A DNA stretch of 8,681 nt from JBARCX01 sp049794535 (GCA_049794535.1 JBARCX010000320.1:1-8681); one strand, 5' to 3'. Shown: positions 1 to 6,186, counted from the first letter of the stretch. Translations and numbers: made by a program. Notes: generated from the sequence alone by a model not told the origin.

Positions 1-1
1 G

Positions 2-34
2 GCCATCACCGCACTTCGCAAGGAGTCGCCATGA
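2..34 (+). CDS. ccmG: 3' end of a probable ccmG/dsbE (thiol:disulfide interchange protein), partial
   Basis: An open frame enters from the left edge and ends at a TGA whose bases overlap the ATG of ccmH (ATGA junction). It encodes the last ten residues, AITALRKESP. Such a charged helical tail fits the C-terminus of the thioredoxin-like CcmG/DsbE, which precedes ccmH in most ccm operons and supplies electrons for reducing apocytochrome c. The assignment rests on position and the overlap; ten residues alone are not diagnostic. Confidence 0.45.
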   Translation, partial: AITALRKESP

Positions 35-516
35 TGCGCCCGCTGCTACGTGTCGTCTTCGTCGCCATGCTGGTATTCGCAGGGATCGCTGCAGCGCAGG
101 CGATCGATCCATTGCCGTTCAAAGATCACGCGGAAGAAGTGCGCTTTCAGAACCTGACCAAGCAACTGCGCTGTCTGGTCTGCCAAAACGAAAACCTGGC
201 TGACTCCAACGCCGACCTGGCACGCGACCTGCGCCACGAAGTATTCCAGTTGATGCAGCACGGCCAGAGCGACGCACAGATCAAGCAGTACCTGGTCGAC
301 CGCTATTCCGATTTCGTGCTGTACGACCCACCCGTGCAACCCAGCACCTGGCTGCTGTGGTTCGGACCGCTGCTGATACTGATCGCTGGCACCTGCGTGG
401 TGGTGGTGACCATACGTAAACGCAGCCGCACGAGTACGCCCGACACACCAATTAACAACGGGCCGACCCACAACGGGCCCGCTGATAGCAAGCAAGCTGA
501 CGGGGACGACTGGTGA
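31..516 (+). CDS. ccmH: Cytochrome c maturation protein CcmH (heme lyase thiol-reductase subunit)
   Basis: The 161-residue protein has a signal sequence/first hydrophobic segment at about residues 5-22, then a periplasmic domain with the family signature LRCLVCQN. Cys48 and Cys51 form the CxxC pair that takes part in reducing the CxxCH motif of apocytochrome c before heme attachment. One transmembrane helix at about 107-127 is followed by a basic, then polar cytoplasmic tail. The length matches stand-alone CcmH proteins; in E. coli the same domain is fused to CcmI. An AAGGAG Shine-Dalgarno at 20-25 lies 5 bases before ATG 31 and 8 before a second ATG at 34, so either Met may be used. The gene overlaps the upstream frame by 4 bases and the downstream ccmI by 4 bases, indicating a translationally coupled ccm operon. 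Confidence 0.95.
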   Translation: MMRPLLRVVFVAMLVFAGIAAAQAIDPLPFKDHAEEVRFQNLTKQLRCLVCQNENLADSNADLARDLRHEVFQLMQHGQSDAQIKQYLVDRYSDFVLYDPPVQPSTWLLWFGPLLILIAGTCVVVVTIRKRSRTSTPDTPINNGPTHNGPADSKQADGDDW

Positions 517-1592
517 AAATCGCTTTCTATATCGCCGCCGTCGTGATGATCGCGGTGGCGCTGGTGTTGTTGCTGCTGCCACTGATGCGGCATGGCCGCC
601 GACTCAACCGTTCGCGCGGCGTGTTTGCGCTGACCTTGTTGATTGCTTTCGTGCTGCCGCTGGCCACTGCCGGCATGTACCTCATGGTGGGTACACCGCG
701 AGCGCTCGATGGCGTACAGACGCAAGCTCAGGCGTCAATGAATATCGACGAGGCCGTCGCCAGTCTGCGCGCTCACTTGGCCAGCGAGCCGGGCGATCAG
801 CAAGGCTGGATGCTCCTGGCGGAAACAGCCACCGCCATGCATCAACCCACCGAAGCACGCGACGCTTACGACCACGTACTCAAGCTCGCCCCGAACAATG
901 CCGTGGCGATGGTTGGCTGGGCCGAAGCCGATTCCATCGCGCGTTCTGATCACCACATCCAGGGCCGTGCGCGCGATCTGTTGCAGCAAGCGGTGCAACT
1001 GCAGCCGGATAGCCAGCGCGGCTTGTGGCTGCTCGGTATTAGCCAATTCCAGGATGGCCAGTACGCCGATGCTGCTTCCACCTGGCGCCTGCTGAAGCCG
1101 CTGCTTGATCCCAGCTCCCAGGTTGCCCAGGCGGTAACCCAACAGATCGCGCTGGCCGAGGCACGCGCCAGCGGCGCGCCAGCCTCCGCGACCACCACTG
1201 CGATACCAACCAAACCTGCTACTGAAAATGGCCCAGCCATTGAAGCGCCAGCCCTTGAAGTGCAGGTAGCGCTGGCCCCCGCACTAAAGGACAAGCTCGC
1301 TGCCGGCGATACCCTATTCGTCTATGCACGTGCCGAGCATGGCCCACCGATGCCGCTGGCAGTAGCAAAACTCAATGCCAGCCAGCTGCCAACCACCATC
1401 ACCCTCACCGATGCGATGGGGATGATGCCGCAGCTCAAACTATCTTCCGTACCGCGTGTGTTCGTCGGTGCGCGCATCAGCAAGAGCGGCCAGCCGATTG
1501 CCCAACCGGGTGATCTGGAAGGCGATGCCGGCATTGTCGATGTCGACAGCAAAACGCCGATCAAAATCAGCATCGACAAGATCCACGGATGA
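513..1592 (+). CDS. ccmI: Cytochrome c maturation protein CcmI (TPR apocytochrome c chaperone)
   Basis: This 359-residue protein begins with two hydrophobic helices (about 4-25 and 37-60) separated by a basic cytoplasmic loop, the usual CcmI-1 layout. Residues about 78-215 form TPR-like helical repeats (for example AEADSI, LLQQAVQLQPDS, LLGISQFQDGQYADAASTW), which in this family bind the C-terminal helix of apocytochrome c in the periplasm. An Ala/Thr/Pro-rich linker (about 217-245) leads to a beta-rich C-terminal domain typical of proteobacterial CcmI. The start is GTG at 513, overlapping the ccmH stop as GTGA, with only a weak purine-rich stretch upstream, so translational coupling is likely. 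With CcmH and CcmF it forms the heme ligation complex. It is the last ccm gene here; metX follows within 26 bases. Confidence 0.93.
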   Translation: MKIAFYIAAVVMIAVALVLLLLPLMRHGRRLNRSRGVFALTLLIAFVLPLATAGMYLMVGTPRALDGVQTQAQASMNIDEAVASLRAHLASEPGDQQGWMLLAETATAMHQPTEARDAYDHVLKLAPNNAVAMVGWAEADSIARSDHHIQGRARDLLQQAVQLQPDSQRGLWLLGISQFQDGQYADAASTWRLLKPLLDPSSQVAQAVTQQIALAEARASGAPASATTTAIPTKPATENGPAIEAPALEVQVALAPALKDKLAAGDTLFVYARAEHGPPMPLAVAKLNASQLPTTITLTDAMGMMPQLKLSSVPRVFVGARISKSGQPIAQPGDLEGDAGIVDVDSKTPIKISIDKIHG

Positions 1593-1617
1593 AAACACCA
1601 TCATGAAGCGGGACACC

Positions 1618-2736
1618 ATGGATCACGACGCGCGCCGCTATTTCAGCCTACCCACGCCCTTCCCTATGAAGCGCGGCGGCGTGCTGCATGGCGCGCACGT
1701 CGCTTACGAAACCTGGGGCACGCTGAACGCCGCTCGCGACAACGCGATACTGATTCTCACCGGCCTATCGCCCAGTGCGCACGCCGCGTCATGCGCTGAA
1801 GATCCCACGCCCGGTTGGTGGGAAGGCATGCTCGGCCCCAACAAAGCCATCGACACGAATCGCTGGTTCGTTATCTGCGTGAATTCGCTTGGCAGCGATA
1901 AAGGCTCCACCTGCCCCGCATCGATCGATCCGGCTAACGGCGAACCGTACCGCCTGAATTTTCCCGAGCTCTCGCTCGAAGACGTCGCCCATGCCGCACA
2001 CGCGGCGGTGTCCAGCCTCGGCATTGAGAAGCTGGCCTGCCTACTCGGCTGCTCAATGGGCGGCATGGGTGCGCTGGCCTACATGCTGCTGCATCCGCAC
2101 AGCGTGCGTACGCATATCAGCGTGGATACCGCCCCGCAGGCGCAGCCATTTGCCATCGCCATCCGCTCGCTACAACGCGAAGCGATCCGGCTCGATCCAC
2201 AGTGGAACGGCGGCCAGTACGACATCCATATGCAGGAAGGCGGACACTATCCCGATATCGGCATGAGCATCGCGCGCAAGCTCGGCGTGATTACCTACCG
2301 CTCGGCGATGGAATGGAACGGCCGCTTCGCACGCATCCGGCTCGATCCCGAGCAGCGCGAGGAACAGCCCTTCGGCTTCGAGTTCCAGGTGGAGTCCTAC
2401 CTCGAAGGTCACGCCCAACGTTTCGTGCGCACCTTCGACCCGAACAGCTACCTCTACCTTTCACGCGCCAGCGACTGGTTCGACATCGCCGAATACGGCC
2501 AAGGCAGCGTGCTGGAAGGCCTCAAGCGCATCCATATCGAGCAGGCGCTGGTGATTGGCGTCAGCACCGACATCCTGTTCCCGCTGGAGCAGCAGGAGCA
2601 GATCGCCGATGGACTGCAGGCAGCCGGCGCCGTGGTGGAGTTCGTCGCGCTGGATTCGCCCCAGGGCCACGACGCCTTCCTGGTCGATATCGAGAGCTAC
2701 AGCCGGGCCATTGGCGGCTTTCTTTCACGTATCTGA
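1618..2736 (+). CDS. metX: MetX-family acyltransferase, probably serine O-succinyltransferase (or homoserine O-acyltransferase)
   Basis: An alpha/beta-hydrolase acyltransferase of 372 residues. The nucleophile elbow GCSMGG carries Ser146; the triad is completed by Asp318 (in GVSTDILFP) and His351 (in GHDAFL). The family landmarks AYETWG, GWWEGM, NSLGS and ITYRSA are present. Homoserine acetyltransferases use acetyl-CoA for methionine synthesis, but Xanthomonadales relatives have been reassigned as serine O-succinyltransferases feeding cysteine synthesis. The blocks around IAIRSLQREAIRLDP and ARKLGVITYRSAMEW resemble the Xanthomonas type as I remember it, so I favour that activity, not proven. 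Cys99 (GSTCPAS) and Cys145 (next to the nucleophile) replace residues that are usually Gly, Asn or similar. Start: ATG 1618 has GGGA 4 bases before it; ATG 1603 (377 residues) is an alternative 10 bases after ccmI. Likely co-transcribed with ccm. Confidence 0.88.
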   Translation: MDHDARRYFSLPTPFPMKRGGVLHGAHVAYETWGTLNAARDNAILILTGLSPSAHAASCAEDPTPGWWEGMLGPNKAIDTNRWFVICVNSLGSDKGSTCPASIDPANGEPYRLNFPELSLEDVAHAAHAAVSSLGIEKLACLLGCSMGGMGALAYMLLHPHSVRTHISVDTAPQAQPFAIAIRSLQREAIRLDPQWNGGQYDIHMQEGGHYPDIGMSIARKLGVITYRSAMEWNGRFARIRLDPEQREEQPFGFEFQVESYLEGHAQRFVRTFDPNSYLYLSRASDWFDIAEYGQGSVLEGLKRIHIEQALVIGVSTDILFPLEQQEQIADGLQAAGAVVEFVALDSPQGHDAFLVDIESYSRAIGGFLSRI

Positions 2737-2742
2737 ACGCCG

Positions 2743-2768
2743 AACAGCTCGCACATCCATGGGCTGTT
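2743..2768. promoter_or_regulatory. Short inverted repeat between metX and the cysteine dioxygenase gene
   Basis: AACAGC (2743-2748) and GCTGTT (2763-2768) form 6-bp perfect arms around a 14-base spacer in the 69-base gap. A weak -10-like TAAGAT overlaps the right arm (2768-2773) but no good -35 box is visible. It could be an operator or a weak RNA hairpin. There is no T-run, so it is not an intrinsic terminator. Arms of this length occur by chance. Confidence 0.22.
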
Positions 2769-2805
2769 AAGATAGACACATCAACGCAGTACATCCGAGA
2801 ACGTC

Positions 2806-3387
2806 ATGCTCACTATGGAATTCCCCGGCTGCCACAAGCTCATCGACGCTATCGATGCTGCCGTGGTGAAGGACTCCACCCACGCCATCACCGACAGCCT
2901 GCGCAACAGCCTGTGCAAGCTGATCCGCGGCGAAGAAGTAAAGCTCCCCGATTGCGTGTTCGAAACCGCCGAAGGCCGCTACGCGCGCCGTGAGCTGTAT
3001 CGCAGCGAAGACCACGGCTACTGCGTGGTAGCCATGACCTGGGGCCCCGGCCAAGGCACGCCTATTCACGATCATTGCGGCATGTGGTGCGTCGAAGGCG
3101 TATGGAGTGGCTCGCTGGAAGTAGTCCAGTACGAGCGCCTTGCCGACGAAAACGGCCACTACCGCTTCCAGCCGGTCGGCTCGATCCAGGCCGGCCCCGG
3201 TTCCGCCGGTAGCCTGATCCCGCCGCACGAGTACCACACCATCCGTAATCCCAGCGACGATGCCGTTACAGTCAGCCTGCACATCTACTCCGGCAACATG
3301 ACCCACTGCGCCGTTTTCCAGCCCCTGCCCGAAGATCACTGCTATCAGCGCTACGATCGTCAATTAGGGCTCGACCCGGTGCTCTGA
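2806..3387 (+). CDS. Cysteine dioxygenase family protein (thiol dioxygenase cupin)
   Basis: A 193-residue cupin of the CDO_I family, which oxidises a thiol such as cysteine to its sulfinate using mononuclear Fe(II) and O2. The iron ligands can be placed as His88 and His90 (TPIHDH) and His144 (EYHTIRN). Aligned by eye with mammalian CDO, spacing is preserved: Cys95 lies 5 residues after the second His, as Cys93 does in rat CDO; His159 and Tyr161 (SLHIYS) match His155 and Tyr157; and Arg62 matches the carboxylate-binding Arg60. The Cys and Tyr that form the thioether cofactor in animals are thus both present, whereas many bacterial CDOs have Gly at the Cys position. The substrate (cysteine, 3-mercaptopropionate or another thiol) is not settled. 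Cytoplasmic, no signal peptide. The start at 2806 has only a weak GAGAA upstream; ATG 2815 is possible. Confidence 0.87.
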   Translation: MLTMEFPGCHKLIDAIDAAVVKDSTHAITDSLRNSLCKLIRGEEVKLPDCVFETAEGRYARRELYRSEDHGYCVVAMTWGPGQGTPIHDHCGMWCVEGVWSGSLEVVQYERLADENGHYRFQPVGSIQAGPGSAGSLIPPHEYHTIRNPSDDAVTVSLHIYSGNMTHCAVFQPLPEDHCYQRYDRQLGLDPVL

Positions 3388-3399
3388 AATCGGCATAAT
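3371..3399 (+). promoter_or_regulatory. Sigma-70 promoter for tRNA-Leu
   Basis: A -35 box TCGACC (3371-3376, four of six consensus bases) and a -10 box CATAAT (3394-3399, five of six) are separated by exactly 17 bases. The -10 is followed by a GC-rich discriminator (GCGCGCTGCC), typical of stringently controlled stable-RNA promoters. The -35 box lies inside the last codons of the upstream dioxygenase gene. The tRNA begins 15 bases after the -10. Confidence 0.7.
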
Positions 3400-3414
3400 G
3401 CGCGCTGCCTTCGT

Positions 3415-3500
3415 GCCGGTGTGGCGGAATGGTAGACGCGGTGGACTCAAAATCCACTGGCAGCGATGTCGTGTAGGTTCGAGTCCTATCACCGGTACCA
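3415..3500 (+). tRNA. tRNA-Leu, anticodon CAA
   Basis: The 86-base gene folds as a class II tRNA with an encoded CCA end. The acceptor stem GCCGGTG pairs with CACCGGT (first pair G-U, as in some other leucine tRNAs), followed by A73 and CCA at 3498-3500. The anticodon stem GTGGA/TCCAC (3441-3445/3453-3457) encloses loop CTCAAAA, with anticodon CAA at 3448-3450, which reads UUG. The T-loop TTCGAGT sits in its stem GTAGG/CCTAT, and a long variable arm lies between. The arrangement resembles E. coli leuX. Confidence 0.96.
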
Positions 3501-3532
3501 GTTGTAGGGTTTCAGGCACTACCAACCTGACC

Positions 3533-3573
3533 CATGAAAGACGAGAAGCCCGCTAACAGCGGGCTTTTTCATG
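3533..3573 (+). terminator. Intrinsic terminator after tRNA-Leu
   Basis: Arms AAGCCCGC (3546-3553) and GCGGGCTT (3559-3566) pair perfectly around loop TAACA, with a run of five T at 3565-3569. An outer stem CATGAAA/TTTCATG (3533-3539/3567-3573) extends it past a 6-base bulge. It ends transcription of the tRNA and of anything reading through from ccm-metX. The 17-base core GCCCGCTAACAGCGGGC recurs in the terminator at 6408-6450. Confidence 0.88.
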
Positions 3574-3683
3574 TCTGAAGCGCGCCATCGGCACACATGA
3601 CTTCGAGCGGCTTTGTTCTCCGCTTTTCGCTATGCAATATGGGAAGCGCTGCGCAATTCGTGTTTTCCTGGAAAGTAAAAGAG

Positions 3684-3702
3684 CCACCGAAAGGCGGTTT
3701 TT
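3684..3702 (+). terminator. Terminator-like hairpin with GAAA loop
   Basis: CCACC (3684-3688) and GGCGG (3693-3697) pair with one A-C mismatch around a stable GAAA tetraloop, followed immediately by five T (3698-3702). It looks like a weak intrinsic terminator or attenuator. No gene clearly ends just before it, so it may belong to a short leader or untranslated RNA, or be a remnant. Confidence 0.35.
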
Positions 3703-3716
3703 ATGCCTGTCGCAAG

Positions 3717-3769
3717 GCCATCGTCACCAGGCGCAAAGACTGAAAGTCGCTCAAGCGATACACAAATCT
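3717..3769 (+). repeat. Repeated 53-base intergenic element, copy A
   Basis: Matches 6225-6277 at 44 of 53 positions, without gaps, in the same orientation; the best part runs from CAAAGACTG to GATACACAAATCT. It contains an RNA-capable hairpin TCGC-TCAA-GCGA (3747-3758) whose pairing is kept in copy B by a G-U pair. Read on the - strand, both copies encode a similar peptide (RFVY.LS.FQSL.L.T), in copy A ending at a stop (TAA, 3703-3701) and lacking a start codon. It may be a REP/MITE-like element, an ncRNA part or a gene remnant; I do not recognise the family. Confidence 0.7.
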
Positions 3770-3839
3770 GCGGCCGGGAAGCCGGCAATGCGAGACCTGA
3801 GATATTCGCTACAGCGCAACATCTTTCGGTGCAGAGCGC

Positions 3840-3867
3840 TTTACGTGAACTTCACGCATCATATAGT
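3840..3867 (+). promoter_or_regulatory. Candidate promoter of the MASE1 sensor gene
   Basis: TTTACG (3840-3845, four of six -35 bases) and TATAGT (3862-3867, five of six -10 bases) are separated by 16 bases. This would give a 5' untranslated leader of roughly 70 bases before ATG 3947. A second -35-like TTGACT at 3890-3895 has no matching -10 box. Confidence 0.4.
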
Positions 3868-3946
3868 CCGATCAACAGGCTTGATTGGATTGACTGCATG
3901 ATTGCATCAACGATCCTAAGCACAACTCGCCACAGGGGCACCGAGT

Positions 3947-5590
3947 ATGCAGAAGGGGCTAGGAAGACACGATTGGCTAATACAAGTCGCTGTCGCCGTC
4001 GGTTACGCACTGGCGTATATCGCCATTCGGCCGTTTTCTGATGCTCACTGGTCGCTGACTTCCGGGCTTCGCTTGGCCTGCTTGCTGTTTATTCCCTATC
4101 GCTACTGGCTCGCGCTCGCGGTTGGTGAAGTTGTCCCGCTCACTTATTCCGTGTTCCAGTGCGTCGGACTGTATGGTTTCACCACAGCAGCCATTTGGTC
4201 AGTTCCTCCCATCGCTATCGCTATGCCGGTCGTGTGGTATTGCCGGCGACATCTATCACTGTTCCCCGCGCGATACGTCATTGACGTGAAGTCGCTGCTG
4301 ATCTGCGCGCTTGCAACGTCGCTGCTGTGGGCGGTAGTGACTTACATCGGCTTTGTTACCGCAACAGACCCAGCGATGCACGCCAGTCCCGTCATGATGG
4401 CTGGCGTGTTCATTGGTGACTACGTGGCGATCCTGACGCTAGTAACGTGGCCGTTAGTCATCAAGCTTGCGCATAGCGGGCGCAGCTGGAAGTCTGCCGC
4501 ATCTGCCGCGCTCACCTCCCCTCTTGCGAAAGACACGCTACTTTGCGCGCTGCCTGTTCTGCTGCTCATTGCCATCGTAAGCGAGCTTATTGACGCAAAT
4601 AGCAAAGCGATTTTGGAAATGTTCCTATTCGCGCCGGTTGCCTGGCTGACACTGAAATACGGATGGCGCGGCACCGCATCTTGCGGCCCGCTTGCTGTTG
4701 CGTGCATATGCTTACTAACGCAATCAACCCCTGATCCCATCATCATTCAAACGCAGGCATTCATAGCGTTCGCTGTGACCTGCCTGTTTCTCATGGGCGC
4801 GCGAATCGCGTCGCACATATATGTTGAGGACCGCGAAAAACATGCGGTAAAGAATGCGCTACGCGTGGCACAGGAGTGTATTCACCAGGGCGAAATTCGC
4901 TTGCGCCAGACCTCTCACGCACTCGAATTGACTGGCGGCACGATATCCTTATCTAACGGACGGATACTCGATCGCGCGCATCATTTTTTGTCACTCGATG
5001 AGCGGCAGCGGCTGACAAGGCAGGTGAACACTACCAAAACGCAAATTTATCGCCTAGCTGAATCCATTCACCCCATCGCATGGCGAGAACGTGGACTGCC
5101 GGCAGCGCTACACGAAACCATTGGACGTTCGCTCGATGAAGCCGGCATTAAATACGACTGCCTCATTACAGGCCGTGGCCTATCACAGCTTGCGCCAGCG
5201 CTCCATCAAACCATCTATCGGCTTGCGTCCGAAGCTGTTGCGACTATCTGCGCGCAACAAACCTACAACCATGTGCGCCTGATCTTACGCGGCGGCGTAA
5301 GGGGCAACGGGCAGCACTGGGCCGTGCTGCGCGTCATAGGTATGGTCGATAGTCTGAATCCGAATAACCTCACGTGCCGCAGCGACGAACGCCAAAGCAT
5401 CGGCGCAAAGCTTGGTACAAGTGGAATGAGTGAGAAATCACTACGTGGCCAGGCTGCCCTATTCGACGGCACGCTTCACGTCAAGAAGAAGGGCGAGGCA
5501 GTTGTAATAACCGTGCTGCTACATGATGCACAGCATTTGTCGTTAGGGCGCGCAGTCGATCCCCCGGCCTCAAAACTGTGGGTGCGTTGA
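3947..5590 (+). CDS. Membrane sensor: MASE1-like domain plus degenerate histidine kinase module
   Basis: The 547-residue protein starts with about 290 hydrophobic residues predicted to span the inner membrane roughly eight times, with MASE1-like features (HWSLTSGLRLACLLF, YRYWLALAVGE, GDYVAILTLVTW). A cytoplasmic helical region follows: His324 (RQTSHALEL) sits where NarX/DesK-type kinases carry the phosphoacceptor, but the usual next Asp is Ala. QIYRLAESIHP and GLPAAL match the end of the HisKA_3 region. The C-terminal third aligns with a HATPase domain whose ATP-binding residues are lost: N-box Asn is Thr433, the DxG box reads Gly465-Met-Val467, and the GLGL box is not intact, while the fold-end pattern GTLHVKKKGEAVVITVLL remains. 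I infer a signalling protein without kinase activity, or one drifting to loss. AGGGG (3934-3938) lies 8 bases before the ATG. No response regulator is adjacent, and codon use is less GC-rich than in the flanking genes. Confidence 0.75.
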   Translation: MQKGLGRHDWLIQVAVAVGYALAYIAIRPFSDAHWSLTSGLRLACLLFIPYRYWLALAVGEVVPLTYSVFQCVGLYGFTTAAIWSVPPIAIAMPVVWYCRRHLSLFPARYVIDVKSLLICALATSLLWAVVTYIGFVTATDPAMHASPVMMAGVFIGDYVAILTLVTWPLVIKLAHSGRSWKSAASAALTSPLAKDTLLCALPVLLLIAIVSELIDANSKAILEMFLFAPVAWLTLKYGWRGTASCGPLAVACICLLTQSTPDPIIIQTQAFIAFAVTCLFLMGARIASHIYVEDREKHAVKNALRVAQECIHQGEIRLRQTSHALELTGGTISLSNGRILDRAHHFLSLDERQRLTRQVNTTKTQIYRLAESIHPIAWRERGLPAALHETIGRSLDEAGIKYDCLITGRGLSQLAPALHQTIYRLASEAVATICAQQTYNHVRLILRGGVRGNGQHWAVLRVIGMVDSLNPNNLTCRSDERQSIGAKLGTSGMSEKSLRGQAALFDGTLHVKKKGEAVVITVLLHDAQHLSLGRAVDPPASKLWVR

Positions 5591-5608
5591 CGCAATCGCG
5601 GCACCCAC
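5578..5608. terminator. Possible hairpin terminator between convergent genes
   Basis: GTGGGTGC (5578-5585) and GCACCCAC (5601-5608) are perfect 8-bp arms around a 15-base loop, spanning the stop codon of the MASE1 gene in the 42-base gap to the convergent - strand gene. There is no T-run on either side, so if it works it would act as a weak or Rho-assisted terminator or as a 3'-end stabiliser. Confidence 0.4.
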
Positions 5609-5632
5609 CGATGTCACTCAAGCACGCGGGAT

Positions 5633-6103
5633 TTAACTCCCCCTTCCACCGCCGCAGTTATACGTATTGCAGTCAGCTGCTACGGCGGCTGGTGCCACGT
5701 TGAACTGCGTTGTTCCGTTGCTTTGTGGGGTCGCAGTGACCGTTGTCGCACTGTCGCTGTAAACCGTGGTGGCAGCGGATGTCGTAGATGCTGAAGCCGG
5801 GGCCGGCGTGACGTTCTGCGCGTCGACACCAATCGGCAAAACTATCGTCGCGCCACCTGCTGTACCGACAGCCGCATGTACCGTGCCGTTTAGATCATTG
5901 ACCTGCACGTATTCAATGCCATTCAGTACGAACACGTAAACATGCCAGTTGGGATTTGTACTGACATCCGCTGCATTCGGCCAGGACTGGCCCAACCCAG
6001 TCGATGGAGATGCAGATTGCGCAAAGGCAGAGGTCGTTAGGCCTAAGGCAAATAGGCCAGCCAGTGCGGTTCTACGTATGGAATTTCCTTCATTGCGGGA
6101 CAT
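5633..6103 (-). CDS. Small secreted protein of unknown function
   Basis: The 156-residue product has a signal peptide: a basic start (IRR at 9-11), a hydrophobic core (about 13-24), and a likely cleavage after AFA at residue 28. The mature part has one compact, aromatic block (about 38-90; PNWHVYVFVLNGIEYVQVNDLNG, then a run ending VLPIGVDA) that looks like a small beta-domain. It is followed by a Ser/Thr/Ala-rich low-complexity stretch and a C-terminal tail with Cys145 and Cys150 (CNTYNC) ending GGGRGS. The Cys pair could form a disulfide in the periplasm. I recognise no family; the first block is of a kind I associate with short Xanthomonadales secreted proteins, but this is weak. The start at 6103 is chosen because AAGGGGAAG lies just upstream and the signal peptide begins there; the frame extends further up without support. 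Confidence 0.8.
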   Translation of the reverse strand: MSRNEGNSIRRTALAGLFALGLTTSAFAQSASPSTGLGQSWPNAADVSTNPNWHVYVFVLNGIEYVQVNDLNGTVHAAVGTAGGATIVLPIGVDAQNVTPAPASASTTSAATTVYSDSATTVTATPQSNGTTQFNVAPAAVAADCNTYNCGGGRGS

Positions 6104-6107
6104 GCTA

Positions 6108-6116
6108 CTTCCCCTT
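6108..6116 (-). promoter_or_regulatory. Strong ribosome binding site fixing the start of the secreted-protein gene
   Basis: On the - strand AAGGGGAAG is followed by TAGC and the ATG at 6103-6101. Its strength and spacing decide between this start and the upstream in-frame ATG at 6328, which has no such site and would put 75 non-signal-like residues before the signal peptide. Confidence 0.7.
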
Positions 6117-6122
6117 CGTAGT

Positions 6123-6137
6123 GGTAGGTCACCTACC
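6123..6137. promoter_or_regulatory. Perfect 15-base palindrome in the leader of the secreted-protein gene
   Basis: GGTAGGT and ACCTACC are perfect 7-base arms around a single central C, 20 bases upstream of the start codon of the - strand gene and just above its Shine-Dalgarno. The short centre suits a dimeric repressor operator better than an RNA hairpin. No matching regulator is seen in the window. Confidence 0.4.
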
Positions 6138-6186
6138 GGGTAAGGGAATGTAACAGGGGAAACGTGACGCAGACACGAAGGATCGA

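Larger units (their letters stand above)
3574..3946. other. Intergenic region between tRNA-Leu and the MASE1 gene
   Basis: These 373 bases hold no convincing gene. Two overlapping open frames (3632-3901 and 3703-4041) have no good Shine-Dalgarno and no recognisable protein features, and the second runs into the MASE1 gene in another frame. Inside lie a terminator-like hairpin, one copy of a repeated 53-base element, a small GC-rich hairpin (GCCGG/CCGGC at about 3773-3786) and a probable promoter. Confidence 0.6.

Noticed and set aside
1456..1617. Longer version of the metX frame starting inside ccmI
   Set aside because: The extra residues are a shifted reading of ccmI, lack family similarity and have no ribosome binding site; MetX similarity begins after 1618.
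2202..2993. 263-codon + strand open frame across metX and the dioxygenase gene
   Set aside because: Arg/Pro-rich translation typical of an off-frame in GC-rich coding DNA; it overlaps two well-supported genes.
2767..3363. 198-codon - strand open frame opposite the dioxygenase gene
   Set aside because: It mirrors a gene with all iron ligands conserved; no features of its own.
3632..4041. Two overlapping short open frames upstream of the MASE1 gene
   Set aside because: No Shine-Dalgarno, no recognisable features, and they cross the repeat element and the MASE1 start in other frames.
5019..5030. Asn361 in ERQRLTRQVNT as a mutated phosphoacceptor histidine
   Set aside because: The local match to the kinase H-box is good, but it is only five residues from QIYRLAESIHP; in NarX about 45 residues separate them, which fits His324 instead.
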